Of a stretch of DNA of 64,000 nt, positions 11,468 to 22,971 are shown piece after piece. The translations under genes were made by a program, and so were the position numbers. Positions within the stretch are counted from its first letter, which is position 1, and each line of letters opens with the position of its first letter. The stretch covers positions 14,691,206 to 14,755,205 of the forward strand of contig OZ038459.1 of assembly GCA_964036195.1 (NCBI GenBank), in the 5' to 3' direction. Below the pieces are notes generated by a model, which did no database searches, was not told the origin of the DNA, and saw only the letters and a program-made list of their open reading frames with translations. Source of the DNA: Sphaerolaimus hirsutus. Lineage: Eukaryota > Nematoda > Chromadorea > Monhysterida > Sphaerolaimidae.

Positions 11468-14353
11468 ATGTCCGCTTCCGCCGGGTCGGAGTTTTTCGAA
11501 TCGGATCTGACCGGATCGAATTCTATCGACTGCGTTCGTGCGTCGAGTGCCGCCGATATCGACGCGATTTGCGAAATTCGTCGCCTGGTGATTGAGTTTA
11601 ATTGACCCGATTGCCCGTTTTTATGGGCTGCCCGATTGATTTTGTGTGGAGTGTAAACTTTGGCGGAAATTCTGAAACTATTCTCAAGTGGGGAAGTGTT
11701 GAGAAAAATTGTGTGTGGTGATGAGAAGCGTTTCAATCGGTACATCGATAGTTGTGACTTACGAGCGGAGACACTCTTAATTGACATACCACTTTCAAAT
11801 TTTACAAACTTTCTTGTCGTCTGACCACCTTTTGGCATTTTCCTTGTGTGTTATGCTTTGCAGGCTGATTTCACAAGTTTTCAAACGGGCAAAATTCTGA
11901 AGCCATGTTTCTTGTGGGTTTTTGTTTCGGGCACGTAAGATATCACTACAACTCGAGTTGCCCAAAGGAATAAGGTCTCGGGTCAATTAAATTTAGTCCT
12001 CGGTATTTCACATTGGGCAAAACGTGCGCATGAAGTACGTTCGCGACAATTTGGATACACCAAACTGCGATCAGTGCATCAATTACGTTGCCTGTACGTT
12101 TGGGCGGATAAGTTTGCGCATTGTTCAAATGGAATCCTGAATCTGACTGATGCTGGAACTATACTCCGGTTACTTTACACCTTGCGCGCGTGGTTCCCGT
12201 TGGAAGTGTGCCAATGATATTTAACGCGTGCGAGTTTCATATAAAGATACACAATTGATTCTTGTTATAATGTTATTCATTAAAATATTCACATCGACGA
12301 ATTTTTTTTCTTTTCTTTACGGAAATCGCATGATTTAATAATCATTGGCACGCTTCCAACCCGAGACATAAATCAGTGCGACGGCAGAGTATCATGTACG
12401 CCGAGTATACCATCTCCAATTCTGGCTATGGCATCCAAATTCCGATTCCGAGAAAAAAGCGCCAGTCCCGATCTCGATCCCGACAAAAATGTGCAGATCT
12501 CGGAGTCTACGAGTCTACTTCCAATCCGAAGCCACAAATAATGACTTTCTTCCACACTTTGTCCGACAACTTTTTGTCAATTTTTTCACCCATTCATCCT
12601 TCGATCCATGCAAACGCTGAAAACTCGAACCCCCCCCCCCCCGCCGCAGACAAGCGCGCGTCGGGCGACCCGACAGCGGTCGCTTGTTGTCGCGCCCGAT
12701 TTTCGCCCGCCGAATTTCCCACCGGCTGCAAGTTGGAACGTTTCGCCGTGCTGCCAGAATTCAGGCGCCGCGGCGTCGGCAAGAAGTTGCTCCAGTTTTT
12801 GCTGCGTGATTTGGCTGAGAAACACGAGGAGAGGGTCGTTTTTTGCGCTGCACAGTGTCATTGTTTGGATTTTTGGATTAAAAGTGGTGTGTTTTCGGAG
12901 TTTCAGCGCGTTCGTATGAGCAAGGGCTCAGCATGTTTGAACCCACGGTTAACTACCGGGTGGCGCACGTCAGGCGCACGGTTTCAATTGGCTCCCGTCA
13001 CGTCAATGTTGAATGAAAACTGCTCAAATTTGGTATGGGGGTAGATAAATGTACCCCATTTGTTGTGTTAAGTGCACGGTTTCATATCGCAAGATTTCCT
13101 GTCGGAACGTGAAGCGGTTTCATAATTACTCCTGTGGAGCAAGAGTGGACTCCTGTAATTAAGCAGCTCCTGTGGAGTGACGTTGTTTTGCATATCGTGT
13201 GATAAATGTGAAAATTTTGTGATATGCATGTGTGCACTTAACATACCAAACAGGGTACATTTATCTACAACCATGCCAAATTTGGACTATTTTTATGAAG
13301 AATTGGTGCTTTGGTAGACGACTGAATCTGTGTGCCACGTTCAAACACGTGTTTAACTGTGCTTCACGTTCCGACATGAATTTTTGTGATGTGGAACCGT
13401 GCATTGCACACAACAAATGGGGTTGATTTATCTACCTCCGTACCAAATTTGAGCAGTTTTCATCCAAAATTGGCGTGTTGGGACCCAATTGAAACCGTGC
13501 GGCTGACGTGGGCCACCCTATAGATATGAGCAGGGCCGTATCCAGGGGGGCGGGGGGGGGGCTGCAGCCCCCCCCCCCCTCCCGAGGCGAGACCAGAAAG
13601 TGACCAGAAAATGCGACTTTTTCAACGTCAACGTAAAAAATTTTGCGCGCAAGCGCGCATTCTTCACCAGATATAAGGTATTATCATCAGATTCGCTCCA
13701 TGTGGCCGCAAATCATTATCAATGTTGTGCTTTTTGCTGTTTTGTATGTATATTTACATACATATACAGCGTTCCATGGCGCTGACGCCAACGCCAATGG
13801 CGCCATGGCGTGGCGCCTACTAATGGCGCCGGCGCCATGGCGCCATTCCGCCACTATGTAGCTAAAATTTTAGGGGGGGGGGGCTGAGCCCCCCCCCTCG
13901 CCGGGCTCCGTAAACAAGCAGCCCCCCCCCCGCTCAAAAATCCTGGATACGTCCCTGGATATGAGTATAGCTGGAGAAAGCGTTATTTCATATTTTAGCC
14001 AGGCTCCTTTGAAGCTCCTTTTTGTTGTGTGTCTCAAAGATTACAGTGTATAAAAAATCCCTGCTAATTTCTAGACATGCCAAACGTTTCACCCATAACT
14101 CTAATCACCACGTAGTTGACAACCCGAGGCTTGCTCCATTTTATTGCGTTTTACTTACACTAATTTTTCAGGTTTCCGGGTCATAAGTGACAAATTCACC
14201 GAGGAGAATATCGAACATTTTATGGTGGTTCACGTTCCCGAGCCGGAAAAAATTCGGCGACTGGAAATTTGGGACAGCGCACTGACTGCGGACGACAATT
14301 CTCTGGCCTCTAATGTGCTGAACGTCCTGCGGGACCATTGTGACGTGTTTTGA
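11468..14353 (+). CDS. GNAT-family N-acetyltransferase (one middle exon not located)
   Basis: Recognised exons: 11468-11587 (MSASAG start, ending in DIDAICEIRRL, phase 0), 12650-12886 and 14172-14353 (TGA 14351-14353). Exon 12650 holds the acetyl-CoA site block KLERFAVLPEFRRRGVGKKL, the Arg/Gln-x-x-Gly-x-Gly loop that defines GNAT proteins, followed by LDFWIKSG. The next exon continues GFRVISDKFTEENIEHFMVVH, the usual final strands. The splice 12886/14172 restores Gly in frame. Exon 12650 starts with two leftover bases while exon 1 ends at a codon boundary, so a missing exon is required. It should carry the usual VFxxEQ...EFD segment; I could not find it in 11588-12649. Either it is diverged or the gene is damaged. 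The substrate is unknown. Confidence 0.75.
12176..12387. repeat. Dispersed inverted-repeat element, copy B
   Basis: Inverted ends GTTGGAAGTGTGCCA (about 12199) and TGGCACGCTTCCAAC (about 12346) are nearly perfect complements. The tail ACATAAATCAGTGCGA is shared with copy A at 7536-7741. It lies between GNAT exons, in the region where one exon is missing. Confidence 0.6.
12958..13518. mobile_element. Palindromic DNA transposon relic with GGGTGGC ends
   Basis: The left arm (GGGTGGCGCACGTCAGG, then CACGGTTTCAATTGG) is the complement of the right arm (CCAATTGAAACCGTG, then GACGTGGGCCACCC). Secondary arms ACAACAAATGGGG and TACCAAATTTGAGCAGTTTT also pair. Flanking TA is compatible with a TA-inserting element, but ends are not exact. 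It sits in the last GNAT intron, just before the hAT-like element at 13531. Confidence 0.65.
13531..13957. mobile_element. hAT-type MITE, CAGGGACGTATCC family
   Basis: Ends CAGGGCCGTATCCAGG and CCTGGATACGTCCCTG with an exact 8-bp duplication GATATGAG (13523-13530, 13958-13965). The interior has long C and G runs, GGCGCCATGGCG words and a TGCGCGCAAGCGCGCA palindrome. It has no coding capacity and lies in the last GNAT intron. Confidence 0.88.
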
Positions 14354-14639
14354 AGAAGTTAGCGACATTGAAATTTAACTGGTAGTTACTGGCTAAAGGT
14401 TTACCCCAGGCCCGATGCCGTATGTTAATAAGTCCCTCCGTTAGGGGATCATGTATGGGAACTGTCTCTAATTTTGTGTTCCGATCTATGAGACATTTTA
14501 GAAAAAAATGCAGCGAAAAAGTGTCCCTTAAAGCTATTTTACGCATTTTTACCAATTGTTTTACCAGTTATGACCAATTGTTTTTGCTATGCTTAAATCC
14601 AATGGTTTTGTGTGGGGAAATAATAGTTCTAAACAATAT

Positions 14640-14862
14640 GGTGCCAGTCCCGCAAAATAAGAAGTGAGAAGTGAAATGGCAAAGGCGAAGTGAAATGGCA
14701 AGTGAATTGTCAAAAGTCAAGAAAAAAAATAAAAATAAAATGTAATTTACCTTCTCTTTTGCCAATTTCCTTCTCGATTCACTTGCCGTTTCACTTCGCC
14801 TCTGCGCCTTTACTTCGCCTTTGCCATTTCACTTCTCACTTCTTATTTTGCGGAACTGGCCC
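14640..14862. mobile_element. Small palindromic MITE (GAAGTGAGAAGTGAAATGGC family), copy 1
   Basis: GGTGCCAGTCCCGCAAAAT at the left and ATTTTGCGGAACTGGCCC at the right, with long arms of AAGTGAGAAGTGAAATGGCA and its complement. A second copy is at 35246-35427. It lies between the GNAT and JmjC genes. Confidence 0.7.
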
Positions 14863-14990
14863 ATGGTCTTCGTCTTTGATGGGATATGGTAGGTTTTGAT
14901 GCTGGAACGTGCAAATTGGTTGTCTATGAATTTATTCGGCTTTCCAGCATTTCATACTTTTTACCATCTATTTATAAGGCTCTCCTCAAA

Positions 14991-17900
14991 ATGCAGATCA
15001 TAGTAGCTCTGCAGCCAGCAATGGGCAGTGCTAGCCAACATGTAATAGCCGAATTCGATGCATTTCTGCTGGGCTCCTGCAAAGACACCATCGAACAATA
15101 TGCGGCCCTGTGGCTGCGGTCTGTGCAGCTGTGTGCCGCCACTGCGATTGAACGCTGCCGCAAGTCGTCTCTCAGTGACGACTGCCTAACTCAGCTGTGA
15201 TGAAATTGAATTGGCCCGACGCTTTTTTGGGGGGAACCCGATTAGGGTTGGAATGAGTGATGTTAAAAGCATCAGGACTTTGACGCCAATGCGAATGCGC
15301 CAATGCGCTTTTTCGAAATTCAGCGCCAATGGCGCCTGACCATAATAGCGCCATGACGCTTTTTGCATTGGCTCTAGCGCCATCGCCAGACGTTTTGTTC
15401 CTGGCGTCATGAAAAATTAGCGCAATAGCCAGAAGCGCCAAACCCCAGCGCCTAGCGCCGATGGTGCCAGTGCAAAATTGCGCCAAGCGCAATGGCGCTT
15501 TTACATCACTTTTTACTTGTAATACATGAATAGCTCGTAAATGTGACTTCGAAAAGGGTTGAATTGGGACAAATAGAATTTCGTGTGATTTCAATTTCAA
15601 GATTCGCAAATCGCTACTAATCAGACTGGTCGACAGAATTTCTCGTGGAATTCATCATCGTACCTGAAAAGAAAATGTCGGGCCAATTAAATGTCATCCC
15701 TGACTACCTTCATAGACCACATACTAGAATTCACATGGGAGAAGCTAAACTCCGGCTACTGGAAAGACGTGCACATTGGTTGGCGCCGCCTGTACACGCT
15801 GCTATCCGTGTGCAAGGCGCGCGCTATTTTTGGTGGCGCCATGGAAAATGGCGCCGATGTGCAACAGGCAACTAAGGTGGGTAATAGATTTTTGTTTAAA
15901 TCTTTAGAATTTAGATGAAATAATCAATTTTAATCCTCTGATTATAAAAAATGATTCTAGAATGCAAGGGCTATCCGCTATGCTCGGTTGTCTCTTTCAA
16001 ATCAATATAAATGCCTATTACAAATTAAATGACGCTAGAAAATGGCAATTGGCATTAAAATAGCAATTCCAGAATACTCATTCTTGCCATAGATTCAATT
16101 TCACGGGCTCCCAGACCATTTTTCCATTAGATTCACACGTCTGCAGGCCAGCCTACTCGCGTGCGACATGGGTCTGATCATGGGCGCGCCTCTAAGCACC
16201 GACGATGCCAACGAGCCCACGCTCGCCCGACTGGCTGCCCAACTAAATCGGGCAGTGCCCGACGCGGATGAACGGGTGCCCAGCGTGGTCAGACTCAACC
16301 GGTGGACAGTCTCGCACTGTGTAAAACGTCCTGTAAAATGTCAAATGTGATGCAAAGTGTCAAAAGTCATGGAAAATGCCCTGCAAAATGGCAAACGTAC
16401 GTTTGCTTTTTTGTAGGGCATTTTCCACGACTTTTGACACTTTGCGTGACATTTGACATTTTACAGGGCATTTTACAGGGTTTGTGAGTGACACCCGGTC
16501 GGCCGTGGAATTTGAGCGACGCACCGTCCGTTGGAGGGATGGTGAATTTTTACCTGTGCAGCGATCGCACCTGCCGTCTATGCAATCGTTTTTGTTGGAT
16601 TATTTGGAGCCTGGCAAGCCTTTAGTAATCGCAGGTGCCATTGAACATTGGCCAGCTGTTAAAAAGTGGAGGTTTGTTTTAGGGTTCAAACGGGATTGAC
16701 TTTTCGGGATCGGGATTGGTTTTTTGAGATTTCGGGATCGGGATCGGGATTGGCCGGGATTGGGGTCACGGGATCGGGATCGGGATTGGCATTTTTTCGG
16801 GATCGGAATTGGGGTCTTGGGATAGAGATTTTGGCCAATGTTTTGGCATCCACAGTTGTTCATAAAGGTCTAAAACACTGTTGGATGCCAGAAACGTGGC
16901 ATAAAATGAACGCTGGGGGTTTGCGTTCACATTTTTGCATGCAAAAACGTCGTTTTTACACTTTTTTAATTTCCACTAATTTTTCCGGGATCGGGATCCC
17001 GGACTTTGGAGTTTCTCGGGATCGGGATCGGGATTTGAAAAGTTTCTGGATCAGGATCGGGACTGCTAAATCCCGGAATTTCACGGGATCCGGGATCGGG
17101 ATCGGGATCCCGTTTGAACCCTAGTTTGTTTAGGAGTTTGGCACATTTCGAAGTTTGAGTTTCTGGTTTCAGGACAGTTTTTTACATTTCGGGATCGGGA
17201 TCGGGATTGGTGTTTCGGAATCGGGACCGGGATTGACATTTTTCGGGATCGGGATTTCAAAAAAAGTTCTGATTTTTCTGAAAAGATTTTTCTCCAATTT
17301 GTCATAAAAATGGTCTAAAAACACATCTGGATGTTGAAAAAGTGGAAACTAAACGTTTCCATTCACATTTATTAGTCCAAAAATGGAGTTTAATAAAGTT
17401 GACAATTTTTCTGGTATCGGGATCGGGATTATATAATTTTTCCGCGATCGAGATTTGAAAATTATCGGGATCGGGATTCGTTGTTTCAGACTTCGTGATC
17501 GGGATCGGGATCACAAAATGACCGAAAACCTTAATTGTCAACCCTACACTTCTCGCTCTCAGCGTGCCGTACGTGTACTCTTTGGTGAAGCGACGCAGCG
17601 TGCCCGTCGAGGTGGGCAGCCGCTACACCGACGGCAACTGGTCGCAGAAAATCATGACCCTCGGCGAGTTTGTGCTCACTTTCATGCGCCAGTTCCCAGA
17701 CTCTGAAAAGGGATCCTCGAATGATGAGGTTATTTATGATGGTGTGAGTTCTATTTTATGTTGTGAACTGAGGGGGGGGGTGTGATTCATGACAGAAATC
17801 GTTTTCTTCGAGGGTGTGTTTGTTGCATGGAACAACCGCTAACCCCGGCACTCGCTAGCTATCTGTCTATCTAGATATTTCTTCGACTATGCGGATTCAA

Positions 17901-20189
17901 TTTTTCCTCTCGCCTACTTTTCCAGACCCAAAAATGTTTTTTTTCAAAAAATTTATCGAACACACAGCCGCCGGGCTACGTGGCCCAGCACGAGCTGTTC
18001 ACCCAGCTGCCCGAGTTGGGCGAGGACATCTCCGTGCCCGACTACTGCTTCGGGCTGCCCGACGACGACACGGATGTTGACGTGAACGCTTGGTTCGGCC
18101 CCGCCGGCACCGTGTCGCCGCTGCATACGGACCCCAGGCATAACTTGCTGGTTCAGGTTGGCTTTTTTATGTATTTTTGTTTTTGGTATAGGGCGGTATA
18201 TAGGCTTGGGTGTCGAGTATAGGGATGGCCAAAAAAATGTCTGTTTTAAACGACGAAAACAGTTTTAAAAAAACAACGTTTTTATTTATAAAAAAAACAT
18301 GTTTAAGAAATAATAAAACGGGTCTTTTTAAAAGCCCCCAAATATGGTTATGGGTCAACATATACAGGTATATCAGACGATTACCAGTACTTTGTGATGC
18401 TAATTATAGCCAAAGAATGGCTGTGGAGCCATGGGATAGCATTATAAGTGGTTATTTCTGTGAAAAACATCCATGTTTTGTCGACTTGTTACGTATATCG
18501 CCTTTTGTCAAATGTTCGTGACTGCAAGTTAAGTTTTGCATGGAATAGTGCTTGAATAATGTTATAAGAGAATGCTAATACACAGATAGTGATGTTTCAC
18601 ACTGTAGAAGTATGTGGGAGGACATTGGCTGGTACTACGCTAACATATCACAGCTTTTTATTGCACAATAGCATGAACAACCAATGAAAACAACCACCAA
18701 TGCAAAATACCTAGTGCATAGTACAAAAACATTTTGCTGATGTTTAAAAAAAAACGGTTTCGGTGCCTCTGTTTTTAAAAAAACAAACATTTTTTTTAAA
18801 GGGCGGATAAAAAAGAACATCGGCCATCCCTAGTCAAGTAATGTTTTAAATCGACATTTCAATTTCAATTTTAGTATCAACAGAAAAATGTCGGGAATCG
18901 ACTGTAAAAACAAAGTTTAGATGAAATATAGCCATCGATAATATTTAAAAACTATCCAAAAGTAATATCATTGTAACCCTCATCAGAGAGAATTTGTTTT
19001 TGTCCAATTCGATTTGTCGGTTGAAATTACGGGCTTCTGGATGGTCCCTCAATCGCGACAAGATATCAAACTGACAAATTATGAACAATTTTTGCAAAGA
19101 AATGCTTTACTCTTTTTGTAACCGCGAAGCACCCCATTCAGGTTTTCGGTTCTAAACGAGTGCTGTTGGTAGACAGAAAGCACACGGATATGGTGCACCC
19201 GCACGCGGCGCCTTCTATACTGACCAACACGAGTCAGGTGCGTCGACTGGGTGTTGAAAAATGTTGAAAATTCGTTTTAAGAGGAAATCATTTCTTCAAA
19301 GTTTTCGTCGGGTGAAAAAAGCGTTGTTAGATGCAAATGAATCTCACATTGAATATAATATTCACTATGCCTGGTGCCATCATCTATTTATTATGTGTGG
19401 GATAAACCTATCATTGTTAAACAAAATGAATGCACCCTTGCTCAGCAAACTTCAGAAATTACATAGTAATCATTACATAGTAAATACATAGTGATCATTA
19501 CATAGTAAATACATAGTAATCATTACATAGTAAATACATAGTAATCATTACATAGTAAATACCGTATTTCCTCGAAATACCCCGCCCCCTCGAAATACCC
19601 CCCCCTCAAAATGGGCACTATGTATTTGTGGTCCAGGAAATGCATAACAGACGTTCAAAACACTTACTGTGTTACGTTAGAACATCGTTTATACCATCTA
19701 CATCCTTATATAAGGCTGTAAAAACTTATAAATGGTGGTTATTGTTGCATTTTTCACGTTTTTCTCTCAAAATTGCCACTCTGAAAAAATAAACCCCCTG
19801 GGGGTATTTCGAGGAAATACGGTACATAGTAATCATTACATAGTAAATACATAGTAATCATTACATAGTAAATACATAGTAATCATTGAAGAAGTATCCA
19901 TATCTGGCATGCAGGTGGACATGGAGCAGCCCGATCTGACAGCGTTCCCTTCGGTGGCAAATGTGCCTATTCACGAAACGTTTTTGGGCGCGGGCGACAT
20001 GCTTTACATTCCCCAGGTACGGAATTCAATTGGTTCGACAGTTTTAGGCTATACACGAAAGATCAAATCAATAGACTATATTCCTGAATAAAGTGATGAC
20101 CCCCCTCAATTACGTCTCAGGGCTGGTGGCACCACGTGCGGTCTCTTCAAGAGAGTTTTTCGGTCAGTTTTTGGTTTGGGCCGAAGTGA
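14991..20189 (+). CDS. jmjd-5: JmjC-domain oxygenase, KDM8/JMJD-5 orthologue
   Basis: Nine exons join in frame to 461 residues: 14991-15174, 15716-15876, 16093-16318, 16479-16671, 17563-17728, 17968-18156, 19142-19237, 19915-20016, 20121-20189 (TGA 20187-20189). KDM8 hallmarks appear in order: FTWEKLNSGYWKDV...WRRLY, CDMGLIMGAPL, DYLEPGKPLVIAG..HWPAVKKW, VPVEVGSRYTDGNWSQ, GYVAQHELFTQLPEL, then NAWFGPAGTVSPLHTDPRHN. The Fe(II) ligands would be His363 and Asp365 (HTD) with distal His near 443 (WWHH). 2-oxoglutarate and O2 are the expected co-substrates; animal KDM8 is a nuclear protein hydroxylase (earlier called a demethylase). The length matches human KDM8 (about 416) with a slightly longer linker. 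An alternative start at 14886 is in frame. Exon 2 can only be joined by the 15174/15716 splice, because TAA precedes its first ATG. Introns hold transposons and a GGGATC microsatellite. Confidence 0.93.
15275..15510. repeat. GGCGCC-rich MITE remnant in JmjC intron 1
   Basis: Dense GCGCCAATG, GGCGCC and AGCGCCA words ending GGCGCTTTTACATCACT, the right terminus of the TAGTGATGTAAAAGCGCC family. The left end is diverged. Confidence 0.55.
16319..16478 (+). mobile_element. Intron formed by a hairpin transposon (introner-like) in the JmjC gene
   Basis: The complete intron between exons 3 and 4 is 160 nt and is almost wholly an inverted repeat. The left arm CTGTAAAATGTCAAATG pairs with the right arm CATTTGACATTTTACAG; inner arms AAAGTGTCAAAAGTCATGG and CTTTTGACACTTTGC also pair. 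The donor GTGTAA lies at the left terminus and the acceptor CAG is the terminal TTTTACAG of the right arm. Splicing keeps frame (CAC T|GG TTT). The sequence belongs to the dispersed CATTTTACAGGG hairpin family. See the related finding. Confidence 0.75.
16685..17515. repeat. GGGATC microsatellite in JmjC intron 4
   Basis: Degenerate GGGATCGGGATCGGGATT tracts at about 16690-16840, 16985-17115, 17195-17255 and 17415-17515. They are separated by a unique segment with GTTTGCGTTCACATTTTTGC. A related complement array occurs at 49390-50300 and a short one at 12450-12485. Confidence 0.8.
18220..18832. mobile_element. hAT-like MITE with TAGGGATGGCC ends, copy 1
   Basis: Terminal inverted repeat TAGGGATGGCC...GGCCATCCCTA with flanks GTCGAGTA (18212-18219) and GTCAAGTA (18833-18840), a 7/8 match consistent with an 8-bp duplication. 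The interior has AAAACAACGTTTTTAT and complementary arms. Non-coding, in JmjC intron 6. Confidence 0.75.
19455..19887. repeat. Tandem repeat CATTACATAGTAAATACATAGTAAT, split by a MITE
   Basis: A 25-bp unit is repeated several times at about 19462-19561 and resumes at 19823-19887. The array was interrupted by the TA MITE at 19562-19822. It lies in JmjC intron 7 and ends 27 bp before exon 8. Confidence 0.85.
19562..19822. mobile_element. TA MITE (CTCGAAATACCCC subfamily) inside a tandem array
   Basis: CCGTATTTCCTCGAAATACC and GGTATTTCGAGGAAATACGG are perfect inverted ends flanked by TA (19560-19561, 19823-19824). The surrounding tandem repeat gives the empty site directly, so the TA duplication is unambiguous. 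261 bp, no coding capacity. Confidence 0.88.
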
Positions 20190-20393
20190 ACAAATCATGT
20201 GTTTACACTTTGCACATTCGTAAATATGTATATTTTTTGTAAATTTGTTAACATTTTATTCATTGTATTTTGTTATTCTATTCATTGCCTTCATAAATAC
20301 ATTATATTCATACTTCCATATAAAACCGCATAAACATCAGCTGCACGCAAAAAATTTTTTCTTTTTCACTCATTTTCCCAATACACTACCGTG

Positions 20394-22444
20394 CAGAATA
20401 GTTGGGACTTTTCACCTTAGAGAAATGTGGGGCTGCAGATGCATAACACTTGTGTCGCTTCCCACTTCATTGAACCTTGCCGAAATTTGATGCTCTTTGA
20501 GTATGTTGGGGTTGAGGTTGGAGCTATGAATAAAATTTTTTATTTGCTCGAATAACGGGTGAAAGACCGGTGCCCAAGTAAACCCGGTGCCCAAGTACAC
20601 CTGGTGCTGAAGTTTAAATATCCGGTGCCCAAGTATGCCTGGTGCCCAAGTAAAGTGCCTGTACTTGTGTACCAGGTGGATGTTTACTTGGGCACTGGGT
20701 GGATGTTTACTTGGGCACCGGTCAGGTGCAAGCGAAAGACTTGTGCTTACTTGTGGCTGTACCACTTGTGCAAGGACGTAGCCAGGGGGGGGGGCAGCCG
20801 TCCCCCCCCCTTCCTGGGTCAGACAAGAAAATATGCCTGAAATGGCACTTTTGTAAAGCGATTTTGTCAGCAGTTCAGTAAAAAATTTGCGCGCAAGTGC
20901 ACATTTCGGCACCGCACAGTATACTTTAGTCATACCTGTGGTTTAGGACCAAAAAAGCACTCAAAATGTCGCTGTATAACTATGTAAACTACATACAAGT
21001 ACAGCACTATTTGGCGGCAATGCAAACGCCAATGGCTCCATGGCGTCGCGCCTACGAATGTCGCTGGCGCCAAGGCGCCATTCATTTACCACTTGGGTCA
21101 AATTTTAGGGGGGGGGGGGGCGCCGCCCCCCCCCCCGTTCGCCGAACTCCGTATACAATCCGCCCCCCCCACTCAAAAATCGTGGCTACGTCCCTGCACT
21201 TGTGCATTACTTGTGCACTGTGGGGGTTGCGTACTTGGACTCGATATTTTTTTGGGTTGTTAATACGAGCACTAGTCAACTAGCGCTTGTATTTATGACC
21301 TGCAAAAACTATTGACTCTGGGTAACATTCCGGGTTGTGAACATGAATGCTAGTTCACTAGCGATCACCTTCACAACCCGGAATGTTACCCGGACTCGAT
21401 AGTTGTTTCAGGTCGTAAATACAAGCGCTAGTTGACTAGTGCTCGTATTTACAACCAGAAAAAATATAGAGTCAAAGCATGCAACTGCCACGGTGCACAA
21501 GTAATGCACAAGTGGTGCCCAAGTACCGCACAAGTATGCACAAGTAAAAAGCGGCCCGGTGCACAAGTAAACATACACCCAGTGCACAAGTATGGGCACT
21601 TTACTTGGGCACTGGGTATTAAAACTTGGGCACTGGGCATACTTGGGCACTGGGTTTACTTGAGCACTGACACACCGTCGATAAAGGCGCCTGAAGATTC
21701 CATTTTTGAGGTTGTGTCAGTGATGTCTTAATTCTGTATGCCGATTTGACCTGGTATTTCACAATGAGAATTATTTTTTTCTGAAGATGTGTTCAGATAC
21801 TTTAGACAGTGAGAATTCACATAAAACAAAAATGAGTTCAATATCTCATTCCAATCAAAAGTTATAGCACTTCAAACTTCTCAGTGGTGTCTAATTTACT
21901 TACTTGTTAAAATTTACTCAGTTAATGCTGATTTAACTGATATGGTTTCCAATATAAAGACGTTCTGAGCATGCTATCATATACTTTAGACAAACAGAAT
22001 TCATATGCAGAAAAAATTATTTCAATATCTCTTTCCAATCAAAAGTTATAGCACTTCAAACTTCTATCTTCTTTTCCTTACAAAATACTTGCACATTAGA
22101 CATCGACAGTTGAGCCAAGCTTTTCCTCAATAGAGCAAAGCCAAAATCTCAAATTTCCACACCAAGTAGCCACACAGACCACAATGCCTTCCTCCATTTC
22201 CAAGTGGTTCGCAGTGGATGCAAAACTGCGGCTGAAATAAATACATGCCACAATCCTACATACACATAACCATTTTCACTTCATGCTCAGAATGTTCCTT
22301 GCTGCTCACAGAGCTCAGCAACACATGCAGGCAGTTGCCATATTTAAAATTTTGTTTAAAAATTAACATAGGAGTTGTATACAGACTATAAAATATGATA
22401 CTAGGCAGCTACTGTCCAAAACAAGAAAAGTCCCAACTATTCTG
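20394..22444. mobile_element. 2-kb transposon with 20-bp CAGAATAGTTGGG inverted ends
   Basis: The two ends are exact 20-bp inverted repeats (20394-20413 and 22425-22444). Inside are an array of GTGCCCAAGTA words and their complements (20570-20730, 21480-21660), the nested hAT-like element at 20771-21196, a local palindrome near 21300-21450, and two degenerate copies of a 100-bp block (21780-22070, with CCAATCAAAAGTTATAGCAC). No open frame looks coding. No duplication of the flanks was found. A partial copy of the left end is at about 31091-31225. Confidence 0.7.
20771..21196. mobile_element. hAT-type MITE, CAGGGACGTATCC family
   Basis: Ends CAAGGACGTAGCCAGGG and GGCTACGTCCCTG with an exact 8-bp duplication CACTTGTG (20763-20770, 21197-21204). 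It has C/G runs and GGCGCC-rich interior words like the copy at 13531. It is nested inside 20394-22444. Confidence 0.88.
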
Positions 22445-22734
22445 AAACACAAACAAACTGAGTGAATTTTGTTACTACACTAAGAATATATCCACATACA
22501 AACTTGAGGGGTGGTCATTGTGGGCACATGTACCCAACTCCCCATAGTACACACCAATGGTGTGGGCACTTTAAAAATTTTTTTGCGCACAGGCGCGCAA
22601 ATCCCCACCCCATTCTTTAATATATATTTTCAGGTGTCAAATTGCATAAGAAAAGTGTCCAACAGTGCCAAAAGCGGCCCGAGTACCATATATAGGCATA
22701 AATAGATACCTATATGGTAGACGTTGGCGCCACC

Positions 22735-22893
22735 GCCAACACCAATACTGCCATGGCGCTGGCGCCTACAAATGGCGCCAGCGCCATGGCTCCATTCCTT
22801 TACTATAGGGCCAAATTTTAGGGGGGGGGGCGCCGCCCCCCCCGTTCGCCGGGCTCCGTATACAATCCGCCCTCCCCCCGCTCAAAAATCCTG
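22735..22893. mobile_element. Partial CAGGGACGTATCC-family hAT MITE
   Basis: The right half is clear: GGCGCCAGCGCCATGG words, G/C runs, GCTCAAAAATCCTGCGTAGG, then TCCCTG at 22893. The left terminus could not be found, so this copy is truncated or strongly diverged. Confidence 0.55.
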
Positions 22894-22971
22894 CGTAGGT
22901 CCCTGATTACACACAACAATTCAAGTGTCCATAGTCCGTGAATACATTATAAAAATCCTTATGACGTTCGT

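Noticed and set aside
12376-13044. 222-codon open frame taken as one exon
   Set aside because: Only 12650-12886 matches GNAT conservation; the rest is intron with a GGGATC-like tract, and the true junction is at 12886/14172.
20412-20933. 173-codon open frame on the - strand
   Set aside because: It is composed of the GTGCCCAAGTA repeat array and a G-run of a hAT MITE; no domain.
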